Origin: DATKHR01 sp036557365
Lineage (GTDB): Bacteria > Acidobacteriota > Vicinamibacteria > Vicinamibacterales > CAVVIG01
Assembly (NCBI GenBank): GCA_036557365.1
Contig: DATBHR010000101.1
Location: forward strand, 62,001 to 126,000
Length of the DNA: 64,000 bases
Direction: 5' to 3'
The stretch's first letter is position 1. Each line of letters starts with the position of its first letter. Shown piece by piece: positions 16,510 to 25,269 of the stretch. The notes beneath the pieces are model-generated. The model saw only the letters and a list, made by a program, of their open reading frames with translations, was not told the DNA's origin and ran no database searches. The position numbers were made by a program, and so were the translations under genes.

Positions 16510-17684
16510 CATCCGTGCAGGATCGGGCTGAAGCCGTCTGGATCATGCCCGACAAGATGGGCGGCGTCGCAACGATCGCGGCGAACGTCCTGGCGCACCG
16601 CGCGCCGCGCGAGATGAGTGCTCGGGTGGTTCTGACGCGCAACATGCTCGAGCCGGCAATCCGGTGCACGCTGCCGTTTCACGCCGACCGCTATGCCGTC
16701 TTCGAATATTCGCTTCCGTTGGAGAACCTTCACGCTGTGCTTCGGCGACTCGATCGCGCGATCGGAACGGCGCCCGGCGTTGTCGTGTGCAACGATGCGC
16801 TCGAGCTGCTGCTTGCCTCGGCGCGCGATCTTCATCGAACTGTCGTCCACATCGTTCACGGCGACTTCGACTATTACTACGATCTCGCAGTCAGCCACGA
16901 GCCGTACGTTCACGCGTACGTGGCGTACAGCCGAATCGTTTACGAGACACTCTGCGCCCGCCTGCCGAAGCGTCTGGACTCGATCTTCTTTCTCCCCTAC
17001 GGAGTGCCCCTCAGTCGCGATGTCACCGACGTGCAGGAAGGGCCACTTCGATTGTTGTTCCTAGGGCGGCTCGATGAGGCGAAAGGCGTTCTCGAGTTGC
17101 CGGAGATTGATCGGTCGCTCCGCGAGCGGAGAATCGATGTCACTTGGACCATCGTCGGCGACGGTCCGGCGCGCGAAGATCTCAAGAGCGCATGGCCGAA
17201 TGCGAACGCAGTTACCTGGATTCATTCTGCAACCCCCGCGGACGCGCTGACGATCTGCCCGCGTCACGATGTCTTCGTTCTTCCGAGTCGGGGCGAAGGC
17301 CTGCCGGTCGCAATGATCGAAGCGATGGGCGCCGGCGTCGTGCCGGTCGCGCGCTACCTTCCGAGCCTTGTCGAAGTCGTGGAAAACGGCGTCACCGGAT
17401 ACCTGCCGTCCGATAGCGCGGGTATCGTCAGCGCCATCGAATCATTGGCGACGAACCGGGACCGGCTTCGTTCGATGGCGGCGGCGGCGCGACGGCTGGT
17501 CGAGGAGCAATACGACATCAATCGCCGGGCCAGGGATTACGAGGCGCTGCTGGGGAGGTGGCGCGAACTCTATCGGCCACGCCCATCTGCACCGCCGCCG
17601 AGTTATGGAAGTCGGCTCGATCAGCCGTGGATTCCCAATGCACTCGTCCGCCTCGTTCGCGCGACGGTCAGGGCGAGGCGATGA
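16506..17684 (+). CDS. GT4 family glycosyltransferase
   Basis: GT-B-fold retaining glycosyltransferase of 392 residues. The C-terminal domain shows LRLLFLGRLDEAKGVLELPE, WTIVGDGPAREDL and the donor-binding motif VLPSRGEGLPVAMIEAMGAG, with the two Glu residues eight apart. The N-terminal domain has IMPDKMGGVATIAANVLAHR. Start is the ATG at 16506 in an ATGA overlap; its stop overlaps the next ATG in the same way. Confidence 0.88.
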   Translation: MTSVQDRAEAVWIMPDKMGGVATIAANVLAHRAPREMSARVVLTRNMLEPAIRCTLPFHADRYAVFEYSLPLENLHAVLRRLDRAIGTAPGVVVCNDALELLLASARDLHRTVVHIVHGDFDYYYDLAVSHEPYVHAYVAYSRIVYETLCARLPKRLDSIFFLPYGVPLSRDVTDVQEGPLRLLFLGRLDEAKGVLELPEIDRSLRERRIDVTWTIVGDGPAREDLKSAWPNANAVTWIHSATPADALTICPRHDVFVLPSRGEGLPVAMIEAMGAGVVPVARYLPSLVEVVENGVTGYLPSDSAGIVSAIESLATNRDRLRSMAAAARRLVEEQYDINRRARDYEALLGRWRELYRPRPSAPPPSYGSRLDQPWIPNALVRLVRATVRARR

Positions 17685-18388
17685 TCGCGGGATCCGTGAA
17701 GCGGATGATTGGCCCGCGCGCAACTGTGTGGCTGCGATGCAAGCGAAAGGGGCTCGACTGGCCACAGTGGGGAAATCTGCGGCGCACCGAGCCATTCTCA
17801 TCGACGTACGGGTTCGAGCGGGGTACGCCGATCGATCGCTACTATTTGCACCGGTTTCTAAAGTCGCACGAAGCGTTCATCACGGGGAGCGTGCTCGAAG
17901 TCCAAACCAACGCGTATACGAAACGCTTCGGTCACGGCGTGGCGCGATCGGACACGTTCGATATCGTGCCCGACTTTGCGCCCACGTTTCTCTGCGACTT
18001 CACCAAGTCGGAGAGCGCTGTACCGAGCCGATCGTACGACTGCGTGCTCCTGCCAAACACGCTTCCTCATTTTCGGAACCTTGACGGCGGATTGTCGGAA
18101 GTTCGCCGAGTCCTGCGTCCTGGAGGGGTGTTGCTGGCGTCAGCGGCGGGGATCATCCCTCTGACCGGTGACGTTCCGGATTACTGGCGGTTCTCGCCTG
18201 ACGGCTGGCGCGAACGGCTGAACAGCGTGTGGCCGGGGACGTCGGTCGAAATCCAGGGTCACGGAAATTGTCTTGCGGCCATGGCTTCTCAACTCGGTCT
18301 CGCGGTGGAAGAGCTTTCGGCACCGGAGCTGGACGTCTTCGATCCACGGTTTCCGGTATTGACGACGATCGTCTGTCGAACATCGTGA
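17681..18388 (+). CDS. Class I SAM-dependent methyltransferase
   Basis: A 235-residue methyltransferase-like protein. The motif region SVLEVQTNAYTKRFG corresponds to SAM motif I but lacks the usual GxGxG glycines. The downstream block is standard for Methyltransf_11 proteins: CVLLPNTLPHFRNLDGGLSE, then VRRVLRPGGVLLASAAG. A SAM-binding defect or an altered cofactor pocket is possible. The start is the ATG at 17681 (ATGA overlap with the GT4 gene). Likely role: methylation of a sugar or lipid-linked intermediate. Confidence 0.8.
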   Translation: MIAGSVKRMIGPRATVWLRCKRKGLDWPQWGNLRRTEPFSSTYGFERGTPIDRYYLHRFLKSHEAFITGSVLEVQTNAYTKRFGHGVARSDTFDIVPDFAPTFLCDFTKSESAVPSRSYDCVLLPNTLPHFRNLDGGLSEVRRVLRPGGVLLASAAGIIPLTGDVPDYWRFSPDGWRERLNSVWPGTSVEIQGHGNCLAAMASQLGLAVEELSAPELDVFDPRFPVLTTIVCRTS

Positions 18389-19341
18389 TCGCAAACACGC
18401 GGATGACCGTGACGAATCCAGAGAGCCCGCGGGTCAGCGTCGTCATGACGGCGTACAACCGCGCGGACTATCTGACCGAGGCTATCGAGAGCGTGCTGGC
18501 GCAGTCGTTCGCCGACTTCGAACTGATCGTCGTCGACGATCATTCGACCGACGATACCGTTGGTGTCGCCAGAAAATATCTGACGGACCCGAGGGTGCGG
18601 GTAATGTCGAACGCGCACAATCTCGGCGACTACCCGAATCGGAATTTTGCGGCGTCGCTGGCTCGCGGGGAATATCTCAAGTATCACGACTCCGACGATG
18701 TGATGTACGGCCACTGCCTGCAGGTCATGGTGTCGGCGATGGACTCGGAGAGTCGCGCTGACTTCGCGCTGACGTCGCATCGATCGTGGCCAGGCGGACC
18801 GTCGCCGATGTTGCTCACCCCGCGCCGCGCCTACGAGCGCGAGTTTCTCGGCACCGGCATCTTCCAGCTGGGACCGTCGTGCGGACTGTTTCGGCGCCGG
18901 TTCTTCGAGTCGATCGGAGGCTTTCCTGAAGAAGGCGGCGCTTCTGACTATCTGTTCTGGTTCAAAGCCTGTGCTCGTGGGAGAGCCTTGCTCGTGCCGG
19001 GCGACCTTTTCTATTACCGCGTTCACGCGGGCCAGATGCTTCAGCGCGACCAGAACGCGATTGAATACGCGCATGCGCGAAGGCTTGCGTGGTCTCAGCT
19101 GAGCTCGTCGGGGTGTCCGCTCGACCGAGCGGATCTCGAACGGGCGAAGCGCAATTTCGTGTTCACGCTTGCGCGTGACGTCTACTACCAGGTTCGCGAC
19201 GGGAACCTCAAAGCGGCACGGGCGCTGTTCGGATCGCTCGACGCGCGCACTTGGGCCCGCTACCTCCGGCTTCCGCTCAGGTCTCCGGAGACCGCCGCAC
19301 AGGACGGTTCCGTTGAACAGTCGGCCACTTCCGCGACATGA
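18385..19341 (+). CDS. GT2 family glycosyltransferase
   Basis: Predicted inverting GT-A glycosyltransferase of 318 residues. Clear GT2 motifs: VSVVMTAYNRADYLTEAIES, VLAQSFADFELIVVDDHSTD, then YLKYHDSDDVMY, which holds the DxD metal site near residue 108. The C-terminal part includes SCGLFRRRFFESIGGFPEE, typical of GT2 acceptor regions. The GTG at 18385 overlaps the upstream stop as GTGA and fits the coupling pattern of the operon; an ATG at 18403 is the alternative. Confidence 0.88.
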   Translation: MIANTRMTVTNPESPRVSVVMTAYNRADYLTEAIESVLAQSFADFELIVVDDHSTDDTVGVARKYLTDPRVRVMSNAHNLGDYPNRNFAASLARGEYLKYHDSDDVMYGHCLQVMVSAMDSESRADFALTSHRSWPGGPSPMLLTPRRAYEREFLGTGIFQLGPSCGLFRRRFFESIGGFPEEGGASDYLFWFKACARGRALLVPGDLFYYRVHAGQMLQRDQNAIEYAHARRLAWSQLSSSGCPLDRADLERAKRNFVFTLARDVYYQVRDGNLKAARALFGSLDARTWARYLRLPLRSPETAAQDGSVEQSATSAT

Positions 19342-20243
19342 GTGGCGATGTGACATCGATCATCAAGAACGGGTTGCTCTCGAGCGGCTGGTACGGTTGG
19401 CGTCTCGGTCGCGACAGGCTGCCTGGCGTGCTCGTGCTGTGCTACCACGGGATTCGACCTGACGCATACATCAGCGACGGCATGGTCTTCTCGAATCTCC
19501 ATATGCCATCTCGCACCTTCGAGGGGCACCTACGTGTCATCTCGCAGTGCTGCCATCCAATCAGCCTCGGCGAATGGCGGCATGCGATCACTACCGGCCG
19601 GCCGCTTCCCAAACGCGCAGTACTCGTGACCTTCGACGACGGATACCGGAGCGTGTTCACGATCGCCCGTCCGATGCTGAAACGCTACGGCATTTCCGCG
19701 TCCATCTTTGTGTGCTCCGAACCGATCCGACAGCAGCAGCTGTTCTGGTTCGATGCGATGGCGCGAACTGACGGCGAAGCGGCCGTCATGGACGCGATCG
19801 CTCACGATTCGGTGGCTGCATCGAAACGTTCGCAAGCTTCGCCGGCGACTACCGACGATCCGCTCGCGCCGCTGACGGTCGATCAGCTGAAGACGCTTGC
19901 TGACGAGGGATTCGAGATTGGCGCGCACACGGCCACACACGCACGCCTGGCGGCTGCAAGCGAAACCGATCAGACCGCGGAGATCACACGTTGCCGCGAC
20001 ATGCTCAGCGGATGGTTGCGCCGTCCGGTCACGACGCTCGCATATCCGTGGGGCCAGCCTGGTGTCGACTACACGCGCCAGACGGTTGAGATTGCCGAGC
20101 GTCTGGGATTCGACTTCGCGTTCACCACGAACTCCGCGTTTGCTGGATCACGCGAGGCGCCGCTCGAACGGTCGCGCTTCGTCGTGCTTGCGTCCGTCCG
20201 CCCGGCGGAGCTCGCACACCGCATCACGTATTCGTGGCGATGA
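19338..20243 (+). CDS. Polysaccharide deacetylase (NodB-like, CE4)
   Basis: Predicted metal-dependent N-deacetylase of 301 residues. Motif 1, VLVTFDDGYRSVF, supplies the catalytic and metal-binding Asp pair (near residues 98-99). Motif 2, GAHTATHARL, gives the two metal-binding histidines. LAYPWGQPG corresponds to the RxPY-like motif 3 region. It has no signal peptide, so it may act on a cytoplasmic or lipid-linked intermediate. Both ends overlap neighbours by 4 bases (ATGA). Confidence 0.88.
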   Translation: MSGDVTSIIKNGLLSSGWYGWRLGRDRLPGVLVLCYHGIRPDAYISDGMVFSNLHMPSRTFEGHLRVISQCCHPISLGEWRHAITTGRPLPKRAVLVTFDDGYRSVFTIARPMLKRYGISASIFVCSEPIRQQQLFWFDAMARTDGEAAVMDAIAHDSVAASKRSQASPATTDDPLAPLTVDQLKTLADEGFEIGAHTATHARLAAASETDQTAEITRCRDMLSGWLRRPVTTLAYPWGQPGVDYTRQTVEIAERLGFDFAFTTNSAFAGSREAPLERSRFVVLASVRPAELAHRITYSWR

Positions 20244-21568
20244 AGATCGTCCAACTCCTCGGCTGGTACTTTCCGGACAGCGTTGGCGGCACCGAGATCT
20301 ACGTGCGCGGCCTCAGCCAGAGGATTCGGCGCGCTGGCCACGACGTTCGCGTGGCAGCGCCGATTGCCGACGGGACGCCGACGTCCCACTACGTGCACGA
20401 CGGCCTCGACGTGTTCCGGTACGCCATCCCCGCACAGCCGACCCGGGACGAGGCGTACAGCCGTGTCGCCGTGAGAGGCGCAGAGGTCTTTCACGATTGG
20501 CTCGCGAAACAGCGGCCCGACCTTTTGCACGTGCACAGCTTTTCGACAGGCGTCAGCCTGCCGGAACTCCGCGCCGCACGAGACCTCGGGATTCGTGTCG
20601 TCGCGACATGCCACCTCCCCGGCCTGGGCTACATGTGCCGAACCGGCGAGTTGATGCAGTGGGGACAACAGCCGTGCGATGGGATTGTGCTGCACCACAA
20701 ATGTGCGGCGTGCAACCTCACGCGCCTCGGGATGCCCAGGCCGATCGCTCGCGTGGCGGGAGCGATACCGCTCTCGGCCGGTCGCGCGCTGCGACATCTT
20801 CCCGGCCGCATCGGCACGACCCTCGGGATGAGCGCATCGGTTGACGAGTACGAATCGATGCAGTGCGAGTTGTTTTCCCTCGTCGACCGCTTCGTGGTCC
20901 TGAACGACACAGCGCAGCGGATGCTCGTCGCCAACGGCTCGCCTGGTTCGAAGCTCGTGATCAATCGTCTCGGCATCAATCACGCGAGCGTGCCGGCGAA
21001 AGCGGGACCGGATGAGAGCCCGACCACGCGCCGCGTGACCTTCGGCTACGTGGGTCGCCTTCATGCCTCGAAAGGACTGGTCGAACTCGTGCATGCGGCG
21101 CGAGCGATTCCCAAGGACGTCGATTGCGTGCTCGAAATTCGCGGTCCCGACGCAAGCGAGGAGTCAGCTCGCTTCAAGCAGGAACTTCGCGAACTGGGCG
21201 GCGACGATCAACGCATTCGCTTCCTGCCCGCCTTGTCGCCAGACGACGTGCAGCAGTCTCTCGCCGGTCTCGATGTCCTCGTCTGTCCTTCGACGTGGTT
21301 CGAGAACGGACCCACCGTGGCTCTCGAGGCGAACGCGGTTGGAACGCCCGTCATCGGAAGCCGCGTGGGCAACCTCTGCGAAATCGTCGACGATGGCGTT
21401 AACGGACGGCTTGTCGCGCCGGGCGACGTATCTGCGTGGACAAAGGCGCTGACCGAGGTCGTCCGCGATCCCGCAGGCACCGTGGACGTGTGGCGTCGTC
21501 ATCTCGTGGCGCCTCGCACGATGGACGATATCGCGCGCGACTACCTCGCGCTCTATCAAGCCGGGTAA
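20240..21568 (+). CDS. GT4 family glycosyltransferase with cysteine-rich insert
   Basis: GT-B glycosyltransferase of 442 residues. The N-terminal motif FPDSVGGTEIYVRGLSQRI is typical of GT4. A Cys-rich insert lies at about residues 125-165 (CHLPGLGYMC, then PCDG, then HKCAACNLTRLG), a likely zinc knuckle found in a subset of GT4 enzymes. The C-terminal half shows VTFGYVGRLHASKGLVELVH and VCPSTWFENGPTVALEANAVG. Start is the ATG at 20240 (ATGA overlap). A 20-base gap follows, one of the few in the operon. Confidence 0.87.
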   Translation: MKIVQLLGWYFPDSVGGTEIYVRGLSQRIRRAGHDVRVAAPIADGTPTSHYVHDGLDVFRYAIPAQPTRDEAYSRVAVRGAEVFHDWLAKQRPDLLHVHSFSTGVSLPELRAARDLGIRVVATCHLPGLGYMCRTGELMQWGQQPCDGIVLHHKCAACNLTRLGMPRPIARVAGAIPLSAGRALRHLPGRIGTTLGMSASVDEYESMQCELFSLVDRFVVLNDTAQRMLVANGSPGSKLVINRLGINHASVPAKAGPDESPTTRRVTFGYVGRLHASKGLVELVHAARAIPKDVDCVLEIRGPDASEESARFKQELRELGGDDQRIRFLPALSPDDVQQSLAGLDVLVCPSTWFENGPTVALEANAVGTPVIGSRVGNLCEIVDDGVNGRLVAPGDVSAWTKALTEVVRDPAGTVDVWRRHLVAPRTMDDIARDYLALYQAG

Positions 21569-21588
21569 TAGATGTCGATTGCGATGCC

Positions 21589-22824
21589 GTGCGTGTGACG
21601 ATTGTGACGGCCGGGCACCTGTCGACGTGTCCGCGGATGCTGAAGGCGGCCGACACCCTGCACAAGGACGGCCATGCGGTCCGTGTCGTAGCCACTCGTC
21701 ACGAGCCGTGGGCCGTCGAAGCGGACGTCGACGTCGCGTCACGTCGACATTGGGTTGCTACCGTCGTCGACTATCGGCGCGGCGATGCGCCGCTGACGTA
21801 CTGGCGGTCCGGCATTCGTTATCGCGGCGCGCGTGCGGCGGCGGAGGCGTTGGGACCGGCGAAGGCGCCGTTTCCGATTGCGGCGCGCGCCTTTTCACGC
21901 GTCCACGACGAGTTGGTGACGGCAGCAACATCGCAGCCTGCCGATTTCATCTACGGCGGTACGACAGGTGCGCTCGCGGCAGTTGCTGAGGCCGCAACGC
22001 GGTTGAAAGTGCCGTACGCCATTGACCTCGAAGATCTGCACCATGGCGAATCGTCGGAAGCCGATGCGGGCTTCGTCCATTCGCTGGCAGGGCGGGTCGA
22101 GGAGGCGGTCCTGCCAGGTGCCGCGTTCGTGACGACTTCCAGCGATGCGATTGGAGCTGAGTACGAACGACGGTACGGTGTTCGACCGGAGACGGTCCAC
22201 AACACGTTCCCGCTGCCGGAAGACCCCCCGAGCTTTCGCAGGGCCGACAGCTCGATCTTGAAGGTCTACTGGTTCAGTCAGACGATTGGCCACGGACGCG
22301 GGTTGGAAGAGGCGATCGACGCGCTCGGGCTCGCCGACACGCCAAGCGAACTGTCGCTACGCGGCCGGGCGCAGCCGGGCTACCTCGAGGAGCTGACGCG
22401 ACGTGCGACGTCGCGAGCGCCGCGCCTTCGAGTCCTGCACCTTCCGCCGGCACCGCCCGATTCGATGATCGATCTCGCACATGGTTACGACATTGGACTT
22501 GCTACCGAGCCATCCGAGCCTCTTAACCGGCGGCTCTGCGTGTCGAACAAGATCCTGACCTATATCCTGGCGGGTCTCGCCGTGATTTCGAGCGATCTCC
22601 CGGGCGTGCGAGTTGTCGCGCGCGATTTTGGCGAAGGGGCCGAGCTAGTCCCGGCGGGGGACGTGGCAGCACTCACTGACGCATTTCGACATTGGGCGGC
22701 GGACCCCTCAGGCTTGGAGCGCGCAAAACGAGCCGCGTGGTGCGCAGCGGTCAGGCGATGGCGATGGGATCACCCGCTCGAAAGCGGACGCCTGCGGGAT
22801 CTCGTTCGAGGCGTGCAGGCGTGA
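21589..22824 (+). CDS. GT4-like glycosyltransferase
   Basis: A 411-residue GT-B protein. The N-terminal strand VTIVTAGHLSTCPRMLKAAD resembles GT4 enzymes acting on lipid-linked acceptors. The C-terminal half has ILKVYWFSQTIGHGRGLEEA and the donor region NRRLCVSNKILTYILAGLAV. Start is uncertain: GTG codons at 21589 and 21595 lie in frame and no ATG is available; the frame upstream belongs to the previous gene's shadow. Its stop overlaps the next GTG as GTGA. Confidence 0.78.
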   Translation: MRVTIVTAGHLSTCPRMLKAADTLHKDGHAVRVVATRHEPWAVEADVDVASRRHWVATVVDYRRGDAPLTYWRSGIRYRGARAAAEALGPAKAPFPIAARAFSRVHDELVTAATSQPADFIYGGTTGALAAVAEAATRLKVPYAIDLEDLHHGESSEADAGFVHSLAGRVEEAVLPGAAFVTTSSDAIGAEYERRYGVRPETVHNTFPLPEDPPSFRRADSSILKVYWFSQTIGHGRGLEEAIDALGLADTPSELSLRGRAQPGYLEELTRRATSRAPRLRVLHLPPAPPDSMIDLAHGYDIGLATEPSEPLNRRLCVSNKILTYILAGLAVISSDLPGVRVVARDFGEGAELVPAGDVAALTDAFRHWAADPSGLERAKRAAWCAAVRRWRWDHPLESGRLRDLVRGVQA

Positions 22825-23855
22825 GGATTCTGATCGTCATGGATCCGTTCATTCGTGTGCCGCCTGACCACTATGGCGGCATCGAACGGGTCATCGCGGA
22901 TCTGGTGAGCGGGCTCGCACGTGCCGGTCATCGCGTGATGTTATGGGCGGCGCCAGGATCGCGAGTCGATGCTGACGTCCAGCCGTTCGGGCACGAAGGC
23001 GAGTGGACGCGGTGGAGCAACATCCGCAATGTCGCTTGTTTGTCGATCCGCTTCTCATTCCACCAGCGAGAATTCGACATCGTCCACAACTTCGGCCGAT
23101 TGGCGTATCTCACATCCATTCTTCCGCGCGCCGTCCCGAAGGTGCAGACATACATGCGCACCGTGAATCCAGCCAACATGGTGACGGCGCATCGGCTTCG
23201 TGCGCGGCGGCTGCATTACACGGCAGTCAGCGGGGCGATTCGCGACACGGGACGGGCCGGAGGGGGGGACTGGTCCGTCATCTACAACTGCGCAGTGCCC
23301 GAACGCTACACGTTCAGCGAGTCGGTCGATGCTCAAACCGCGCCGCTTGTGTTTCTCGGTCGTCTGGACCGGTGCAAAGGCGTTCACCACGCCATCACGG
23401 TGGCTGAGCGGCTTCAGCGTCCGCTCATTCTCGCAGGAAGCATCTCGCCGCTGGCGCACGAACAGGCTTACTTCGATCAGGAGCTCAAACCGCGGATAGA
23501 CGGATCACTGATTCGTTTCGTCGGCCCCGTCAACGACGCGCAGAAGCAGGCGCTTCTCGGCAGCGCCGCAGCGATGCTGATGCCGATCGAATGGGAAGAG
23601 CCGTTTCCGGTGGTCCTGCCCGAATCGATGCTCTGCGGCACGCCGCTGATCGCGTTCCGGCGCGGCGGCGTTCCCGAAGGCATCGACGATGGGCGGACCG
23701 GATTCCTCTGCGATACGGTGGATGAAATGACGGCGCTCGTTCCGCGCTTGGCAGGGATCAGCCGCAGGGACGTGCGTAATGAAGCCGAACGGCGGTTCAG
23801 CGATCGCACGATCGTCGCCGAGTACGAACGTCTCTATCAGCGGCTGTGCGCATGA
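22821..23855 (+). CDS. GT4 family glycosyltransferase
   Basis: GT-B glycosyltransferase of 344 residues. N-terminal motif PPDHYGGIERVIADLVSGLA; C-terminal block TAPLVFLGRLDRCKGVHHAI, and the donor site LMPIEWEEPFPVVLPESMLC in which the E-x7-E pair is visible. This spacing is typical of the AviGT4-like subset. The GTG start at 22821 overlaps the upstream stop as GTGA and gives the natural N-terminus VRILIVMDPF. Confidence 0.87.
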   Translation: MRILIVMDPFIRVPPDHYGGIERVIADLVSGLARAGHRVMLWAAPGSRVDADVQPFGHEGEWTRWSNIRNVACLSIRFSFHQREFDIVHNFGRLAYLTSILPRAVPKVQTYMRTVNPANMVTAHRLRARRLHYTAVSGAIRDTGRAGGGDWSVIYNCAVPERYTFSESVDAQTAPLVFLGRLDRCKGVHHAITVAERLQRPLILAGSISPLAHEQAYFDQELKPRIDGSLIRFVGPVNDAQKQALLGSAAAMLMPIEWEEPFPVVLPESMLCGTPLIAFRRGGVPEGIDDGRTGFLCDTVDEMTALVPRLAGISRRDVRNEAERRFSDRTIVAEYERLYQRLCA

Positions 23856-24580
23856 CCACGCTGACGCTGAAGCAGCGCGTTGGACGAGCGGTCTTTCCCC
23901 GGCTGCCGATTACAAGGTTTCTCTTCGATCAATTGCGATTCGAATTCAACGGCTGGTTCGTCAGGACGCGGTACCAGTTGTTGCCATCGTGGCGTGGCCG
24001 GCTGCGTCGCCTGCACGGCAGCCGCAACGTGCTCGTGAACGTTGCCTGTGGGCCGCAGGTGCTCGCGGGTTTCCTGAACATCGACCTGCTGCCCGCATCG
24101 CCCGCGGTCATCGCATGGGACTGCCGTCGGTCGGTACCTGTTGGCGACGGCGCTGCCGTGGGCATTCGCGTCGAACAGTTCGTTGAACACCTCGAGACGC
24201 GCGAGGAACTGCCCGCGTTTCTCACGGACTGCCGACGCGCGCTCGCGCACGCAGGAGTCCTGCGGATCATCGTGCCCGATGGCGAGCGCTATCTGCGCGC
24301 GTACTGCGCGCCGGACGATGCTGGCTTTCGATCGCTGGCGGTTCCGGATCCGTTTCCCGACGATCTGCCAACGCGGATGGACGTCATCAACCACGTCTTT
24401 CACCAGTGGCACGAGCATCGGTGGGCCTACGATTTCGAGACGCTCTCGCGGCGGTTGACCGACGCCGGCTTCTCGCGCGTCGTGCGATCCGCCTATCGAC
24501 AATCGCTGGTGCCTCAACTGGCGAACGATCGAGACGTGCACGCGCCGTATTCGCTCTACGTCGAGGCAGTCAAAGACTAG
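23852..24580 (+). CDS. SAM-dependent methyltransferase-like protein
   Basis: A 242-residue protein of the predicted SAM-dependent methyltransferase group common in polysaccharide loci (COG4627-like). The cofactor region reads VLVNVACGPQVLAGFLNIDL, followed by VEQFVEHLETREELPAFLTD, with the family's typical helix after the VEHL block, and CRRALAHAGVLRIIVPDGERY. A later WAYDFETLSRRLTDAGF segment is also family-typical. The start overlaps the upstream stop (ATGA). It is followed 2 bases later by a second protein of the same group. Confidence 0.82.
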   Translation: MTTLTLKQRVGRAVFPRLPITRFLFDQLRFEFNGWFVRTRYQLLPSWRGRLRRLHGSRNVLVNVACGPQVLAGFLNIDLLPASPAVIAWDCRRSVPVGDGAAVGIRVEQFVEHLETREELPAFLTDCRRALAHAGVLRIIVPDGERYLRAYCAPDDAGFRSLAVPDPFPDDLPTRMDVINHVFHQWHEHRWAYDFETLSRRLTDAGFSRVVRSAYRQSLVPQLANDRDVHAPYSLYVEAVKD

Positions 24581-24582
24581 AC

Positions 24583-25269
24583 ATGGCCGGCGACAGCGTT
24601 CCCGCGGGACTCTGGATCAATATCGGATCCGGACCAGGCAATGCCGACGGATGGATCGGCGTTGACGGATCGTGGCAGGCCCTCTTTGCAGGCCGTCCGC
24701 GTCTGGCACGCATCGCGTCTCGACTCGTCAGACGTCCGGTCGGAGCGTGGCCCGCCGGCATCGTGCGGAGCAATCTTCGTCGCCGTCTTCCGTTCGACGA
24801 TGAGTCTGCGGCCGTTGTGTACAGCTCGCACACGCTCGAGCATCTGCACCGAAACGAAGCCGTGCGCGCGTTGAACGAGATGCGACGCGTCCTCAAAAGA
24901 GGGGGTGTGTGCCGGGTCGTCGTCCCGGACGTCCACGCGATTGTCCGCTGGTACCTCGAGAAAGCTTCGTCAGCCGAGCCCGAAGGCGCGAGCGATCAGC
25001 TGATGTCCATGATGTTGCTGCGCCCGCGATCGGCGGAAACACGTGTCGGTCTTCTTGCGCAGTACCGACGGCTCACTGATTTCGACAGCCATAAGTGGAT
25101 GTACGACCAGGCGGGACTGGTGCGCTTGTTTCGCGACGCTGGTTTTGGGCGGCCCGAGCCGCGCAGTTGGCTTGACAGCGCGATTGACGAGCGTCGGCTG
25201 GCGCACGTGGAGCAACGGGATCGCGTGGCGGACGGTGCCGGCGTCTGTGTGGAGGCTGTGCGGGACTGA
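24583..25269 (+). CDS. SAM-dependent methyltransferase-like protein
   Basis: A 228-residue relative of the preceding protein. Motifs: LWINIGSGPGNADGWIGVDG (cofactor site), VVYSSHTLEHLHRNEAVRAL, and MRRVLKRGGVCRVVVPDVHA, then HKWMYDQAGLVRLFRDAGF. The similarity in order of motifs suggests an old duplication or two enzymes acting on successive positions. Start is the ATG at 24583, 2 bases after the upstream stop. Its stop and the next ATG share a base (TGATG). Confidence 0.83.
   Translation: MAGDSVPAGLWINIGSGPGNADGWIGVDGSWQALFAGRPRLARIASRLVRRPVGAWPAGIVRSNLRRRLPFDDESAAVVYSSHTLEHLHRNEAVRALNEMRRVLKRGGVCRVVVPDVHAIVRWYLEKASSAEPEGASDQLMSMMLLRPRSAETRVGLLAQYRRLTDFDSHKWMYDQAGLVRLFRDAGFGRPEPRSWLDSAIDERRLAHVEQRDRVADGAGVCVEAVRD

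Noticed and set aside
20069..21094. Minus-strand open frame of 341 residues in the glycosyltransferase region
   Set aside because: Antisense to the deacetylase and GT4 genes, both with intact motifs.
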